Assembly (NCBI GenBank): GCA_031280125.1
Contig: JAITHE010000094.1
Span: forward strand, 1 to 33,816
Reading direction: 5' to 3'
Length of the DNA stretch: 33,816 nucleotides
Origin: Treponema sp.
GTDB lineage: Bacteria; Spirochaetota; Spirochaetia; Treponematales; Breznakiellaceae
Shown here: piece by piece, positions 16,458-26,198 of the stretch
How the letters are laid out: every line of letters starts with the position of its first letter
Numbering within the stretch: the stretch's first letter is position 1
Notes under the pieces: generated by a model
What the model was told of the DNA's origin: nothing
What the model saw: only the letters and a program-made list of their open reading frames with translations
Databases searched by the model: none
Program-made: the position numbers and the translations under genes

Positions 16458-17954
16458 ATGGCGGAAGCATTGTTACAGGCGGAACATATTAACAAGGCCT
16501 TTTCCGGAGTTGCGGCCCTCCAGGATGTCCAGTTTGACCTTAAACCCGGCGAAGTTCACGCCCTTTTGGGGGAAAACGGCGCAGGAAAATCAACCCTGAT
16601 GAAGATAATTTCCGGGGTCTATACCAGGGATTCGGGGAATCTTACCGTCAACGGCAGCAAAATCACCCACGACCTGACCCCTGTTTCTGCCCAGCACCTG
16701 GGGATAGGCATTATCCACCAGGAATTGAACCTGTGCCCCCACCTGACGGTGGCGGAAAACATCTTTTTGAACCGGGAATTTTCCTATACCGCCGGGGTGC
16801 TGAACAAAAAAAAGCAGAACGAAGAGGCCAAACGGTACCTTAAACAGCTTAACCTTGATATTGATCCCGCCACTCCCACCAACAAACTGCCGGTGTCCAA
16901 ACAGCAGATGGTGGAAATCTGTAAAACCCTGTCCATGAACGCCAGCATCGTGATCATGGACGAGCCCACTTCGGCACTGACGGAAAAGGAAATCGAAGAC
17001 CTTTTTTCCGTTATTGCCCTGCTTAAAGAAAAAGGCAAGGGGATTGTGTACATTTCCCACCGGCTGGAAGAACTGTCCCGGATTGTGGACCGGGTTACGA
17101 TCCTCCGGGACGGCAAGTATGTGCGGACCCTCCACTTTGCGGAAACCAATCTGCCGGAAATTATCAGCCTTATGGTGGGCCGGACCTTGACGGAAAAATT
17201 CCCCCGGATCGAGGTAAGCCGGGGCGAAAAAGTCCTGGAAGTCCGGGGCATTTCTTCCTCCCACGGGGTGGGGGTCAAGGATGTTTCCTTTGACCTCTAC
17301 AAGGGCGAAATTTTGGCCTTTGCGGGACTCATGGGGGCGGGCCGGACCGAAACGGTGCGGGCCATTTCCGGGGCCGACAAGATGAACGCCGGGGAAGTGA
17401 TCCTTGGCGGCAAACCGGTAAAAGTCAAATCCCCCAGGGACGCCATTGCCCAGGGCCTTTTCTGCGCCCCGGAGGACCGCAAACGGGACGGCCTCTGCGT
17501 ACGGATGACCCTGGCGGAAAACATCACCCTGCCCAGCCTGGACGTTATTTCCCGGTTTGGGGTGATCATGAACCAAATGGAACGGGACAAGTCTGCCGAA
17601 ATGGTAAAGAGCCTTAGAATCAAAACCCCCGGCATTACCCAGTATGTACGGAATCTGTCCGGGGGCAACCAGCAAAAGGTGGTGGTGGGCAAGTGGCTTA
17701 TGCGGAACGCCCAGGTGGTTATTTTTGACGAACCCACCAGGGGCATCGACGTGGCGTCCAAAATAGAAATTTATAACATCATCAACGATCTTAAAAAGAG
17801 CGGCATTGGGGTGATGTTTGTTTCATCGGAACTGCCGGAAGTGCTGGGAATGTCGGACCGGATCATCGTTATGTGCAACGGACGGATCACCAAAGAACTG
17901 GTTACCAAAGACACGGATCAGGAAGAAATACTGCACTACGCGACTCAATATTAA
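16458..17954 (+). CDS. Sugar ABC transporter ATP-binding protein (RbsA/MglA-like, two ABC domains)
   Basis: GENGAGKSTLMKIISG, IIHQELNL, EPTSALTEKE, LSGGNQQKVVVGKWL, FDEPTRGIDV. ATG 16458 preferred; the ORF-track start lies within the palindrome. Confidence 0.95.
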   Translation: MAEALLQAEHINKAFSGVAALQDVQFDLKPGEVHALLGENGAGKSTLMKIISGVYTRDSGNLTVNGSKITHDLTPVSAQHLGIGIIHQELNLCPHLTVAENIFLNREFSYTAGVLNKKKQNEEAKRYLKQLNLDIDPATPTNKLPVSKQQMVEICKTLSMNASIVIMDEPTSALTEKEIEDLFSVIALLKEKGKGIVYISHRLEELSRIVDRVTILRDGKYVRTLHFAETNLPEIISLMVGRTLTEKFPRIEVSRGEKVLEVRGISSSHGVGVKDVSFDLYKGEILAFAGLMGAGRTETVRAISGADKMNAGEVILGGKPVKVKSPRDAIAQGLFCAPEDRKRDGLCVRMTLAENITLPSLDVISRFGVIMNQMERDKSAEMVKSLRIKTPGITQYVRNLSGGNQQKVVVGKWLMRNAQVVIFDEPTRGIDVASKIEIYNIINDLKKSGIGVMFVSSELPEVLGMSDRIIVMCNGRITKELVTKDTDQEEILHYATQY

Positions 17955-17970
17955 GCATGGGGGTTTATGG

Positions 17971-19038
17971 ATGGCCGGATTACAGATTGGAGGTTTAAGG
18001 TTAAAAAACCTCTCGCGGGCGCAGCAGCAAATTTTGTCGTGTATTTTTGCACTCATACTGCTGGGTCTCTTTTTTACCGTTTTTCCGCTGCTTTTGAGCG
18101 GGGAACAGTATTTTTTTAACACCGGGAACCTTTCCAGCGTAGCCCAGCAGACCGCGGTGATCGCCATTATCGCCCTGGGACAGACCTACGTACTTATCAC
18201 CGGGGGAATCGACCTTTCCATCGGTTCCAATATGGCCCTCTGCGCCATGGTGGCGTCCATGATGATGGTCCACGATCCCAACTTGGGGGTTCACCCGGAC
18301 CTGCCCATGTTCCTCGGCCTTCTTTTGGGGCTTTTAACCGGCGTGGCAGCGGGAGCGGCCAGCGGGGCCATGATCGCCTTTGGGAACATTCCCCCTTTTA
18401 TTGCCACCCTGGGAACCATGACCATTGTCCGGGGTTTCGCCCTGGTAATGACTAAGGGTTACCCCATCAGCATGATGCCTGAATCTTTTACGGCCCTGGG
18501 AACGGGGTATAATTTTGGCATTGGGAATTTGTACGATCTGGACCGGGGAGGCTACTATGTGCCCGAAGGAATGCTTAGGATTCCCAATATTGTGATGATC
18601 ATGGTGATCACAATTTTTATCTTTGGCTTTGTTCTGCAAAAAACCAAGTGGGGCCGCCACGTCTACGCTGCGGGAAGCAACTTTGAAGCCGCCCGGCTGT
18701 CCGGGGTCAACACCAAACGGACCATTTTAATGGTGTACATGTTCTCCGGGTTTCTCGCCGCCCTGGCAGGATGCCTTATGGCGGCCCGGATCTACTCCGC
18801 CGCCCCCACCGCGGGGGACGGCTACGAGCTGGATGCGGTGGCTTCTTCCGTTATCGGCGGAACCAGTACCATGGGCGGCGAAGGCACAGCTATAGGTACG
18901 TTTATTGGGGCCTTTATCATCGGGGTTCTGCGGAACGGGCTTAACCTGATCGGGGTAAACCCCTTTGTGCAAAAAATCGTGATTGGGCTGGTTATTTTGG
19001 CTTCCGTGTTCCTTGACCGGGTACGAAACCGGAATTAA
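17971..19038 (+). CDS. Sugar ABC transporter permease (RbsC-like)
   Basis: ALGQTYVLITGGIDLSIGSNMAL, GRHVYAAGSNFEAARLSGVN, ASSVIGGTSTMGGEGTAIGTFIGAFIIGVLRNGLNL; start ATG 17971. Confidence 0.95.
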   Translation: MAGLQIGGLRLKNLSRAQQQILSCIFALILLGLFFTVFPLLLSGEQYFFNTGNLSSVAQQTAVIAIIALGQTYVLITGGIDLSIGSNMALCAMVASMMMVHDPNLGVHPDLPMFLGLLLGLLTGVAAGAASGAMIAFGNIPPFIATLGTMTIVRGFALVMTKGYPISMMPESFTALGTGYNFGIGNLYDLDRGGYYVPEGMLRIPNIVMIMVITIFIFGFVLQKTKWGRHVYAAGSNFEAARLSGVNTKRTILMVYMFSGFLAALAGCLMAARIYSAAPTAGDGYELDAVASSVIGGTSTMGGEGTAIGTFIGAFIIGVLRNGLNLIGVNPFVQKIVIGLVILASVFLDRVRNRN

Positions 19039-19097
19039 CGGGTATTTGGGCGTCCGTTGCGGCGCTTTAAAAACAATATATTGGAGGAGAGAAAGTG

Positions 19098-20048
19098 ATG
19101 AAGAAAAACGTACTTTTATTTGCGGCGCTTTGTCTTATGCTGCTGGCGGCCCTGCCCGTATTCGGCCAGGTACGAAGCACCATCAGGCCCGGACAGCCGG
19201 CAAAGGCAATTTTTATTGCCATGGACTCCATGGATCAACATTGGCTTAAACTGACCCAGGGCTGTATGCAGCAGGCTACCAAACTCAAAATCCAGTTTTC
19301 CAATAACGCTCCGGCGGGCAAGACCGATGCCAGTCAGCAGGTGGCGCTGGTGGAAGATGCCATTACCGCCAAGTATGATGTAATCCTGCTGGCCCCCCTG
19401 AATGCACAAGCCCTGATCCCTGTGGTGAACAAAGCCAAAGCCGCCGGCATCAAGGTGGTGCTGGTTGATACCGGCCTTGGTACGGGCGCTAACTATGACA
19501 CCCTGATCGCCACCGATAACGCCGCCGCGGCCCGCATGGCCGCCGACGCCCTGGCCAAGGAAATTGGCGGATCCGGCAAGATCGCCATCGTCAACGCCCA
19601 GGCCGGCGCAGGCACCACCATGACACGGGAAAATGCCTTTAAGGAACAAATCCAGAGCAAATACCCCGGCATCACCATTGTGGGAACCCAGTACAGCGAC
19701 GGCGATCCCACCAAAGCCTTAAACATTGCCACCGACTTTATGCGGGCCAATCCCGATCTTAAGGGCATTTATGCCTGTAACGAAGGGGCCAGCAAGGGCG
19801 TAGGCCAGGCGGTAAAGCAGGCTGGAAAAGCCGGTGCGGTAAAGGTGATTGGTTTTGACCTGAGCGCCGAAATCACCGCCCTTATCAAAGACGGCACCAT
19901 GCAGGGAACCATGGTTCAGAACCCCGCCGCCATGGGCACCAAGGGAATCCAGGCCGGCGTGGACCTCTTGGCGGGCAAGAGCGTGCAAAAGCTCGTGGAC
20001 TCAGGCGTTACCCTGGGAACCAAAGCCAACATCGACAAGCTTCAGTAG
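19098..20048 (+). CDS. Sugar ABC transporter substrate-binding protein (RbsB-like)
   Basis: Signal peptide; DVILLAPLNAQALIPVVNKAKAAGIKVVLVDTG; GGAGG RBS; same operon as the ATPase and permease. Confidence 0.93.
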   Translation: MKKNVLLFAALCLMLLAALPVFGQVRSTIRPGQPAKAIFIAMDSMDQHWLKLTQGCMQQATKLKIQFSNNAPAGKTDASQQVALVEDAITAKYDVILLAPLNAQALIPVVNKAKAAGIKVVLVDTGLGTGANYDTLIATDNAAAARMAADALAKEIGGSGKIAIVNAQAGAGTTMTRENAFKEQIQSKYPGITIVGTQYSDGDPTKALNIATDFMRANPDLKGIYACNEGASKGVGQAVKQAGKAGAVKVIGFDLSAEITALIKDGTMQGTMVQNPAAMGTKGIQAGVDLLAGKSVQKLVDSGVTLGTKANIDKLQ

Positions 20049-20062
20049 TCTAAAAATCCGGT

Positions 20063-20090
20063 GAATTTCCCGCCCCGAGGCGGGAAATTC
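20063..20090 (+). terminator. Hairpin GAATTTCCCGCC-ccga-GGCGGGAAATTC
   Basis: 12-bp perfect stem 15 bp after the SBP stop. Confidence 0.75.
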
Positions 20091-20299
20091 AATCTGCCCG
20101 TCTTTCTTCAGCAAAAACAAAAACCCACAGTTTGTATCAGGATGACCCATTTTAACAGTTTTTTTAACGTTTCTTTGATTTTCTTGCAGGTCTTTCTTGC
20201 CGGGTCTTCGTAAACCGGAAATAATAATTATTTTTTATTATTATAAAATTTTATTTGACAACATTCTGATTCCATGATAAGGTTTTTTGAGGAGTTGCT

Positions 20300-20680
20300 A
20301 TGAAAGAAATAGTTTCGACGGCCAATGCTCCTGCCGCCATCGGTCCCTACTCACAGGGAGTAAAAAATGGAGCTTTCCTTTTTGTGTCCGGCCAACTGCC
20401 GGTGGATCCCGTTTCGGGGGAGATTGCTGCCGGAGATATAGCCGCCCAGACGGATCAATCGTTAAAGAACCTCCAGGCGATAGTGAATGAATCCGGCGGG
20501 GAACTTAAAGATGTGGTCAAAACCACCGTGTTCTTGGCCCAGATTTCCGATTTTGCCGCCATGAACGAAGTGTACAAGCGTTATTTTTCATCCGGCTGTC
20601 CCGCTAGATCCGCATTCCAGGTTGCCGCCCTTCCCAAGGCGGCACTGGTAGAGATAGAGGCAATTGCCATTCTTCCATGA
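20300..20680 (+). CDS. RidA/YjgF family 2-iminobutanoate/2-iminopropanoate deaminase
   Basis: ANAPAAIGPYSQGVKNGAFLFVSGQLPVDP...RSAFQVAALPKAALVEIEAIA. Confidence 0.95.
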   Translation: MKEIVSTANAPAAIGPYSQGVKNGAFLFVSGQLPVDPVSGEIAAGDIAAQTDQSLKNLQAIVNESGGELKDVVKTTVFLAQISDFAAMNEVYKRYFSSGCPARSAFQVAALPKAALVEIEAIAILP

Positions 20681-20693
20681 CGGCGGTTAAACG

Positions 20694-21896
20694 ATGAAAT
20701 ATGATTTTACAACCCTGGCAGACCGGAACGGAACCGGATCGGTCAAATGGATCGAGATGATGGCGGCAAATCCCAACACTCCCGGTGATGTGGTTCCGTT
20801 CTCTGTGGCGGACATGGAATTCAAACAAGCGCCGGAGCTTACCGCGGCTCTTTTGGAATTTACCAAAGATCTCATTATTGGGTATACCATCCCCACTGGC
20901 GCTTATTTTGACGCTGTCCGCCTCTGGATGAAAAAAAGACATTCATGGAATGTGGAGGAAGACTGGATTATCTGTTCCGAAGGGGTGATTCCGGGTTTTT
21001 ATAATGCCATAGCGGCCTGTACCCGTCCGGGGGATGCCGTCATTATCATGCCGCCGGTGTATCCTCCCTTTTTTCAGGCCGTGGAAGCGAACAAATGCCG
21101 GATTGAAGCAAACACCCTGATTGTAAAAAACGGCCGTTACGAGATTAATTTTGAAGATCTGGCAAAGAAGGCAAAAAAGCCGGAAACCAGGGCCCTGCTC
21201 TTTTGCAGTCCCCATAATCCGGTAGGCCGGGTATGGACAAAGGAAGAACTGGAGCGGGTAGCGGAGATCTGCCTCGAAAATGAACTAGTCTTAATTTCTG
21301 ACGAAATTCACTTTGATCTTGTTATGCCTGGGTTTCACCATCAGATAGCGGCGGCCATGGGCGAAGACATTGCCAATAACGCCATTACCCTGACCGCCCC
21401 CAGTAAAACATTTAATATTGCCGGACTGCACGGAGCCAACGTGATCATAAAAAATGAAGGGCTGCGAAAACGATACCTGGACGCTTTGAGTACAAAAAAC
21501 GCCCATCCAGGGCTTAATATTTTTGCTTACCACGCCTGCGAAACCGCCTATACCCGCTGTGAAGCCTGGCTGGATGAGCTTTTAAAAATCCTGGATAACA
21601 ACAAAAAACTTGCCGAAGCATTTATGCAAAACCGTATCCCGGCCATCAAGGTGTTTCCGCTGGAAGGAACCTACCTGCAATGGTGGGACTGCCGTGCCCT
21701 GGGCATGAACAACAAGGAGCTTGAACATTTTATGACCCATGAGGCTTTTTTGTTTCTTGATGAAGGCTACATCTTTGGCGAATGCGGCGGGGGCTTTGAG
21801 CGAATTAATCTGGCTTGTCCAGCTCAGATCCTCGAAAAGGCCCTGGAACGCCTGGAGATGGCACTGAGAAAGGGGGGAATCCACCCAGGGGTTTAA
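20694..21896 (+). CDS. MalY/PatB-family PLP-dependent aminotransferase / C-S beta-lyase
   Basis: DFTTLADRNGTGSVKW, VPFSVADMEFKQAPEL, CSPHNPVGRVWTKEEL, ISDEIHFDLVMPG, TAPSKTFNIAGLHGANVII. Confidence 0.93.
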   Translation: MKYDFTTLADRNGTGSVKWIEMMAANPNTPGDVVPFSVADMEFKQAPELTAALLEFTKDLIIGYTIPTGAYFDAVRLWMKKRHSWNVEEDWIICSEGVIPGFYNAIAACTRPGDAVIIMPPVYPPFFQAVEANKCRIEANTLIVKNGRYEINFEDLAKKAKKPETRALLFCSPHNPVGRVWTKEELERVAEICLENELVLISDEIHFDLVMPGFHHQIAAAMGEDIANNAITLTAPSKTFNIAGLHGANVIIKNEGLRKRYLDALSTKNAHPGLNIFAYHACETAYTRCEAWLDELLKILDNNKKLAEAFMQNRIPAIKVFPLEGTYLQWWDCRALGMNNKELEHFMTHEAFLFLDEGYIFGECGGGFERINLACPAQILEKALERLEMALRKGGIHPGV

Positions 21897-21936
21897 TCTC
21901 CCGGGTATAAATCAGGAATACACTGAGGAGGAACTT

Positions 21937-23289
21937 ATGCCGGAAGCTGCGGTAAAAACAGTAAGCACAAAAGAATTAAAAAGATGCCTTGGGTTTTGGG
22001 ATCTTATGTCTACATCGGTGGGTCAAATTATTGGCGCGGGGATCATGTCTCTGATGGGTATCGGTATCGGCATGACAGGCCGGTCAGTGGTTGTGGCTTT
22101 TATAATCGCCGCAATCTTTTCGATCCTCAGTATTATTCCCCTTATTATTACTGCGGGAACAGTGAGGGTCCGGGGCGGTCAGTATACCATCACCGCCCTT
22201 TTGGCGGGAAAGCGTTTTGCCGGGGTGTATATTATCCTGTCCATCGCTTCCAATATTACCATTGCCATGTTTGCCCTTTCGTTCACCGAATACTTCCTCG
22301 CTCTTTTTATGCCCCATGGCCCGGGGAAGCTCATCGCCATTATTGTCATTACCGTATTCTATGTGATTAACTTCTTCGGTATTGATAAGATGGCAAAGGT
22401 GCAGAATGTGATCGTACTTATCATGTGTATCGCCCTGGGATTACTGGCCGCTTTTGGCATAGGCAAGGTAAGTCCCGGTTTTGTCAGCAAAGATTTCTTT
22501 ACCCACGGTTTTCGCGGGCTCATGACCGCCGCTGCTCTTTTGAGTTTTGCCACATCAGGGGCTTTTGCCATTGTAAATTTGAGCGGCGAAGCAAAAAATC
22601 CTACCAGGGATATACCCCTGGCGGCAATTTGTTCAACCCTCCTGGTGGCGGTACTTTACGGATTTCTTGCGGTGGTGGCTGCCGGGGTTCTACCCATAGA
22701 TCAGGTGGCATACAAGCCCCTGGCAGGAGTAGCGGAGGCGGTACTTCCCCGTCCGGTGTATTACTTCTTTATGGTAGGGGGCGCCATGTTTGCCCTTATC
22801 ACCACCCTTAATGCCCAGCTCGGCTGGGCAACCAAACCGGTACTCCAGGCCTGTGTGGACGGCTGGTTTCCCCAAAAACTTGCCTATTTGCACCCCAAAT
22901 ACAAAAGTCCGGTGATCCTTTTGACAATTTTCTATTTCTTTGGGATTATCCCCATCATTATCGGTTTTAACGTGGGTATCATCGGAAGCCTTGCCACGAT
23001 AGTATCCCAAATCACCTTTGTGATTATCGCCGCCGCCCTTTTCAGGCTGCCCAAGGTGGTACCCGAAGAATGGAACAAATCAAAATTCAAAATGCCCCCG
23101 GGCGCCCTCAACATCATTGTGGTTATGGGGGCCATTGGGGCATCTATCCCCATTTACTTCCTGGTTACCGATGTATCCCCTGCCATCCTTACCGGCAACT
23201 TTATCCTGGTACTGGCGGGGATCCTTTATTCAACCTGGCGGTTCAATACCAAAAAGGTTAAATTTGAAATAAGCTACGAAGCCAACTAA
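21937..23289 (+). CDS. APC-superfamily amino acid permease
   Basis: FWDLMSTSVGQIIGAGIMSLMGIGIGMTGRSVVVAFII and about 12 hydrophobic segments; LSGEAKNPTRDIPLA. Confidence 0.9.
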   Translation: MPEAAVKTVSTKELKRCLGFWDLMSTSVGQIIGAGIMSLMGIGIGMTGRSVVVAFIIAAIFSILSIIPLIITAGTVRVRGGQYTITALLAGKRFAGVYIILSIASNITIAMFALSFTEYFLALFMPHGPGKLIAIIVITVFYVINFFGIDKMAKVQNVIVLIMCIALGLLAAFGIGKVSPGFVSKDFFTHGFRGLMTAAALLSFATSGAFAIVNLSGEAKNPTRDIPLAAICSTLLVAVLYGFLAVVAAGVLPIDQVAYKPLAGVAEAVLPRPVYYFFMVGGAMFALITTLNAQLGWATKPVLQACVDGWFPQKLAYLHPKYKSPVILLTIFYFFGIIPIIIGFNVGIIGSLATIVSQITFVIIAAALFRLPKVVPEEWNKSKFKMPPGALNIIVVMGAIGASIPIYFLVTDVSPAILTGNFILVLAGILYSTWRFNTKKVKFEISYEAN

Positions 23290-23304
23290 AAACCAGCCTG
23301 ACCA

Positions 23305-23340
23305 CTACCCCGCCTTCTGTTTTAGGGCGGGGTATTTTTT
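23305..23340 (+). terminator. Terminator CTACCCCGCC...GGCGGGGTATTTTTT
   Basis: GC stem followed by a T-run, between convergent genes. Confidence 0.8.
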
Positions 23341-23373
23341 AAGGGACGGCAAAACACCTGGCCGCAAGGCTGT

Positions 23374-24042
23374 TCAACTCTTGTGTTTTTTTCGTTTGTT
23401 TATCATGGCGATATAGCGGTAGAGGCTTGCTTCGGAGCAGCGCAGCTTTTCCGCCACGCTGCTTACGGATCCCCGGAGCAGAAAAATGCCGTGTTCCATG
23501 AGCCGTTCAATAATGGCAAGCCGTTCTTCCTGGGAAAGCTGATGATGGGTTGAACCACCGCCTATGCCCATTTCCTGCAGAACCGATTTGATAATCTCTT
23601 CCATGTTTTCATAAAAATTTTCCGCCTGGGATTCTTCTGAATGTTGGATGTCTTTTATGGGGCCCAATCCGGCAAGTCCGAGGACCGCCTCGCTTAACCG
23701 GGTGTATTTGCTGGTATCAATGTTGACACAGAGCATCCCCAGAAGCTTATCTTTTTTTTCATTTTTAAGAAAAAAGGTGGATGAGTGGAGCAGCCGGTTA
23801 TCCCTGGTTTTTCCCTCATAATTACAAATATAGTCCCGGATCCTCCATTCTTCCTGGGCCATCATACGGAGGGCAAGATCCGTGGGCGGCCCCCCAAGGG
23901 TGCGTCCGCTGATGTGGCCGTTGGCGATGGCCACAATCTCCCTTTTCCCTTCCCGCAGATCCTGAAGGACAATCTCGCAGTTTTTCCCGCAGGCTTCACC
24001 CAAAAATTCTACTATGCCTTTGGCTACTTCCATAGGATCCAT
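23374..24042 (-). CDS. YheO-like PAS/HTH transcriptional regulator (DauR-type)
   Basis: IVEFLGEACGKNCEIVLQDL, IANGHISGRTLGGPPTDLAL, C-terminal HTH GSVSSVAEKLRCSEASLYRYI. Start at MDPME preferred over the ORF-track upstream start. Confidence 0.85.
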   Translation of the reverse strand: MDPMEVAKGIVEFLGEACGKNCEIVLQDLREGKREIVAIANGHISGRTLGGPPTDLALRMMAQEEWRIRDYICNYEGKTRDNRLLHSSTFFLKNEKKDKLLGMLCVNIDTSKYTRLSEAVLGLAGLGPIKDIQHSEESQAENFYENMEEIIKSVLQEMGIGGGSTHHQLSQEERLAIIERLMEHGIFLLRGSVSSVAEKLRCSEASLYRYIAMINKRKKHKS

Positions 24043-24100
24043 TTTTGCATTATAATGGCCGTACAGGGTATTGCACAAGGAGCCGTGCCGCACGGACCGG

Positions 24101-25093
24101 CTAGGCCGATTCCCGAATAACCAGGCGGGGTTCAATCAGGTGCTTAACCGGAGCCGTTTTATTCTGCATAATCCGGTCCAAAAGAATTTCCGCCGCTATT
24201 CGGCCCATGTCGCAGACCGATTGGGAAACGGTGGTCAGGGGAATCCGGCACATGGCGGAAATCCGTATATCGTCAAATCCCGCCACAGCAACCTGGCTGG
24301 GAATGGCAATGCCCAGTTCCAGTAGTTTGGCAATAACGCCCACAGCCACATAGTCGTTGGCGACGAACATACAGGTTTTCTTTTCTGCCAGATGATAGGT
24401 TTCCGCAATAAACTGGGCAATGCGGTACCCATCCTGGTAGGTCTTGGCGCTGGAAGACAAGATGGGTTTAACCGCCTTTATGTTAATATGATCTTCAAAT
24501 CCTGCGATCCGGTCCAGTACGGTTTGATGATCCGCCACCGGCAGAATAACCATCTGTTCAAAAGCAAGTTTTTTAACATACTCTGCCATAAGGGCGCCGC
24601 CCTGGTAATTGTCACAGCTGACACAGGAAATGTCCGGATCACCGGTACGGCAGTTCAGCAGCACAAAGGGAATCTTTGACCGTTTAAGCAAATCTACCGC
24701 TTCACAATCCGGCGAACTGGGGGCCAGCAGGACTCCCGCGGCACGGTTGATGATCATGGAACGGATACCCTGTAATTCCCTTTCGGGATCCCAAAGAGAA
24801 CTCATCACCTGCAAAGTATATTTTCTTGCTGTGATAATACCATCAATGCCATCAGCCAGATCAATATAAAAATTGTTGGGAAATTCATCCACCACAAAGC
24901 CGATGTTTTTTGTGGGCAGGCCCGCCAGGGCCTGGGCAAATACATTGGGTATATACGAATATTTTTGGATAACGGAAAGTATCTGTTCCCGGGTCTGCTC
25001 TTTAACAAGATTGGGCCTGGAAAGAACCCTGGATACCGTAGCCTTGGATACCCCCGCCTCTTTTGCTATATCGTCTATGGTGATGTGTTTCAT
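24101..25093 (-). CDS. LacI-family transcriptional regulator
   Basis: MKHITIDDIAKEAGVSKATVSRVLSRPNLVKEQTREQI HTH; periplasmic-binding-like C-terminal domain. Confidence 0.95.
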   Translation of the reverse strand: MKHITIDDIAKEAGVSKATVSRVLSRPNLVKEQTREQILSVIQKYSYIPNVFAQALAGLPTKNIGFVVDEFPNNFYIDLADGIDGIITARKYTLQVMSSLWDPERELQGIRSMIINRAAGVLLAPSSPDCEAVDLLKRSKIPFVLLNCRTGDPDISCVSCDNYQGGALMAEYVKKLAFEQMVILPVADHQTVLDRIAGFEDHINIKAVKPILSSSAKTYQDGYRIAQFIAETYHLAEKKTCMFVANDYVAVGVIAKLLELGIAIPSQVAVAGFDDIRISAMCRIPLTTVSQSVCDMGRIAAEILLDRIMQNKTAPVKHLIEPRLVIRESA

Positions 25094-25136
25094 TTGCCTA
25101 AAGTATACTCCAATCTTAAAAAAATACGCAAAACCC

Positions 25137-25165
25137 TTGATTCCGCCCGGTACAGAAACTATATT
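25137..25165 (+). promoter_or_regulatory. Putative promoter TTGATT-N17-TATATT for the orphan SBP
   Basis: Motifs read directly at 25137-25142 and 25160-25165. Confidence 0.6.
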
Positions 25166-25183
25166 TTTTAATTATGGAAGGAT

Positions 25184-25203
25184 CGCAAAACCGGGATTTT
25201 GCG
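25184..25203. promoter_or_regulatory. Inverted repeat CGCAAAA-ccggga-TTTTGCG, candidate operator
   Basis: Perfect 7-bp arms in the lacI/SBP intergenic region; a further CGCAAAACC half-site at 25127-25135. Confidence 0.5.
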
Positions 25204-25238
25204 GCCCCGTTTTATGTAAAAACAGCAAGGAGAAAAAA

Positions 25239-26177
25239 ATGAAAAAAATTGTTTTGTTTGCTGCGGCATGTTTTGTCCTGTCCGGATCTGTTTTCTGCCA
25301 GATAAAAAGCACGCTGCGGCCCGGGGAAAATGTTAAAGCCATTTTCATCGCCATGGATGACGCCGACATACATTGGCAGACCCTGATGAGGGGCGCACAG
25401 CAGGAAGCTGCCCGGTCCAAGATTGAATTTACCAACAACGCCCCCACAAGCAAAACCGATCCGGCCCAGCAGATCACCCTGGTAGAAAATGCCATTACCG
25501 CCAAGTATGACATTATCATGCTGGCCCCCCAGAATGCCGACCGGCTTGTTCCGGTGGTAAACAAAGCCAAAGCGGCGGGTATCAAAATGATCATCCTGGA
25601 TTCCCCTATTGGCAATGGCGCCAACTTTGATACTTTTGTCGGTACCGACAATGCTGCCGCCGCCCGCACGGCTGCCGATACCCTGGCAAAAGCCATAGGC
25701 GGAAAGGGCAAGATCGCCGTGATCAACTCCCGATCCGGCGTTCCTGCCGCCGTAACCCGGGAACAGGAATTCAAAGACCGCATCACAAAAAACTACCCCA
25801 ACATTACCATTGTGGGCAGCCAGTATTCAGACGGGGACAAGACCAAGGCCCAAAGCATCGCCGGTTCCTTTATCCAGGCCAACTCCGATCTGGCCGGTAT
25901 TTACGCCTGTAACGACGCCGCCACCATTGGCGCCGCCAATGCGGTAAAGCAGGCCGGAAAGGCCGGGAAAATTATCGTGGTGGGCTGGGAGAAAAACAAG
26001 GAACTGGAAAACCTTGTCAAGGACGGTACTATCCATTCCGTTATGGTGCAGAATTCCTCCGTTATGGGAGCCAGGGCTATCCAGGCGGGCATAAACCTGA
26101 TCCAGGGAAAACCGGTGGGCAAATCCGTTGATTCGGGAATAACAGTGGGGAACAAGGCCAACATCGGAAAACTGTAG
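25239..26177 (+). CDS. Orphan sugar ABC substrate-binding protein, paralogue of the 19098-20048 protein
   Basis: MKKIVLFAAACFVLSGSVFCQIKSTLRPGENVKAIFIAMDDADIHWQ aligns throughout with the first SBP; AAGGAG RBS. Confidence 0.92.
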   Translation: MKKIVLFAAACFVLSGSVFCQIKSTLRPGENVKAIFIAMDDADIHWQTLMRGAQQEAARSKIEFTNNAPTSKTDPAQQITLVENAITAKYDIIMLAPQNADRLVPVVNKAKAAGIKMIILDSPIGNGANFDTFVGTDNAAAARTAADTLAKAIGGKGKIAVINSRSGVPAAVTREQEFKDRITKNYPNITIVGSQYSDGDKTKAQSIAGSFIQANSDLAGIYACNDAATIGAANAVKQAGKAGKIIVVGWEKNKELENLVKDGTIHSVMVQNSSVMGARAIQAGINLIQGKPVGKSVDSGITVGNKANIGKL

Positions 26178-26198
26178 CAGCGGGTATAATTCCGGCGG

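Noticed and set aside
17818-17970. Upstream extension of the RbsC-like ORF into rbsA-like gene
   Set aside because: Overlaps the ATPase out of frame; the RbsC-like sequence begins at ATG 17971.
24873-25238. Upstream extension of the second SBP ORF
   Set aside because: It runs antisense through lacI; the signal peptide and RBS place the start at 25239.
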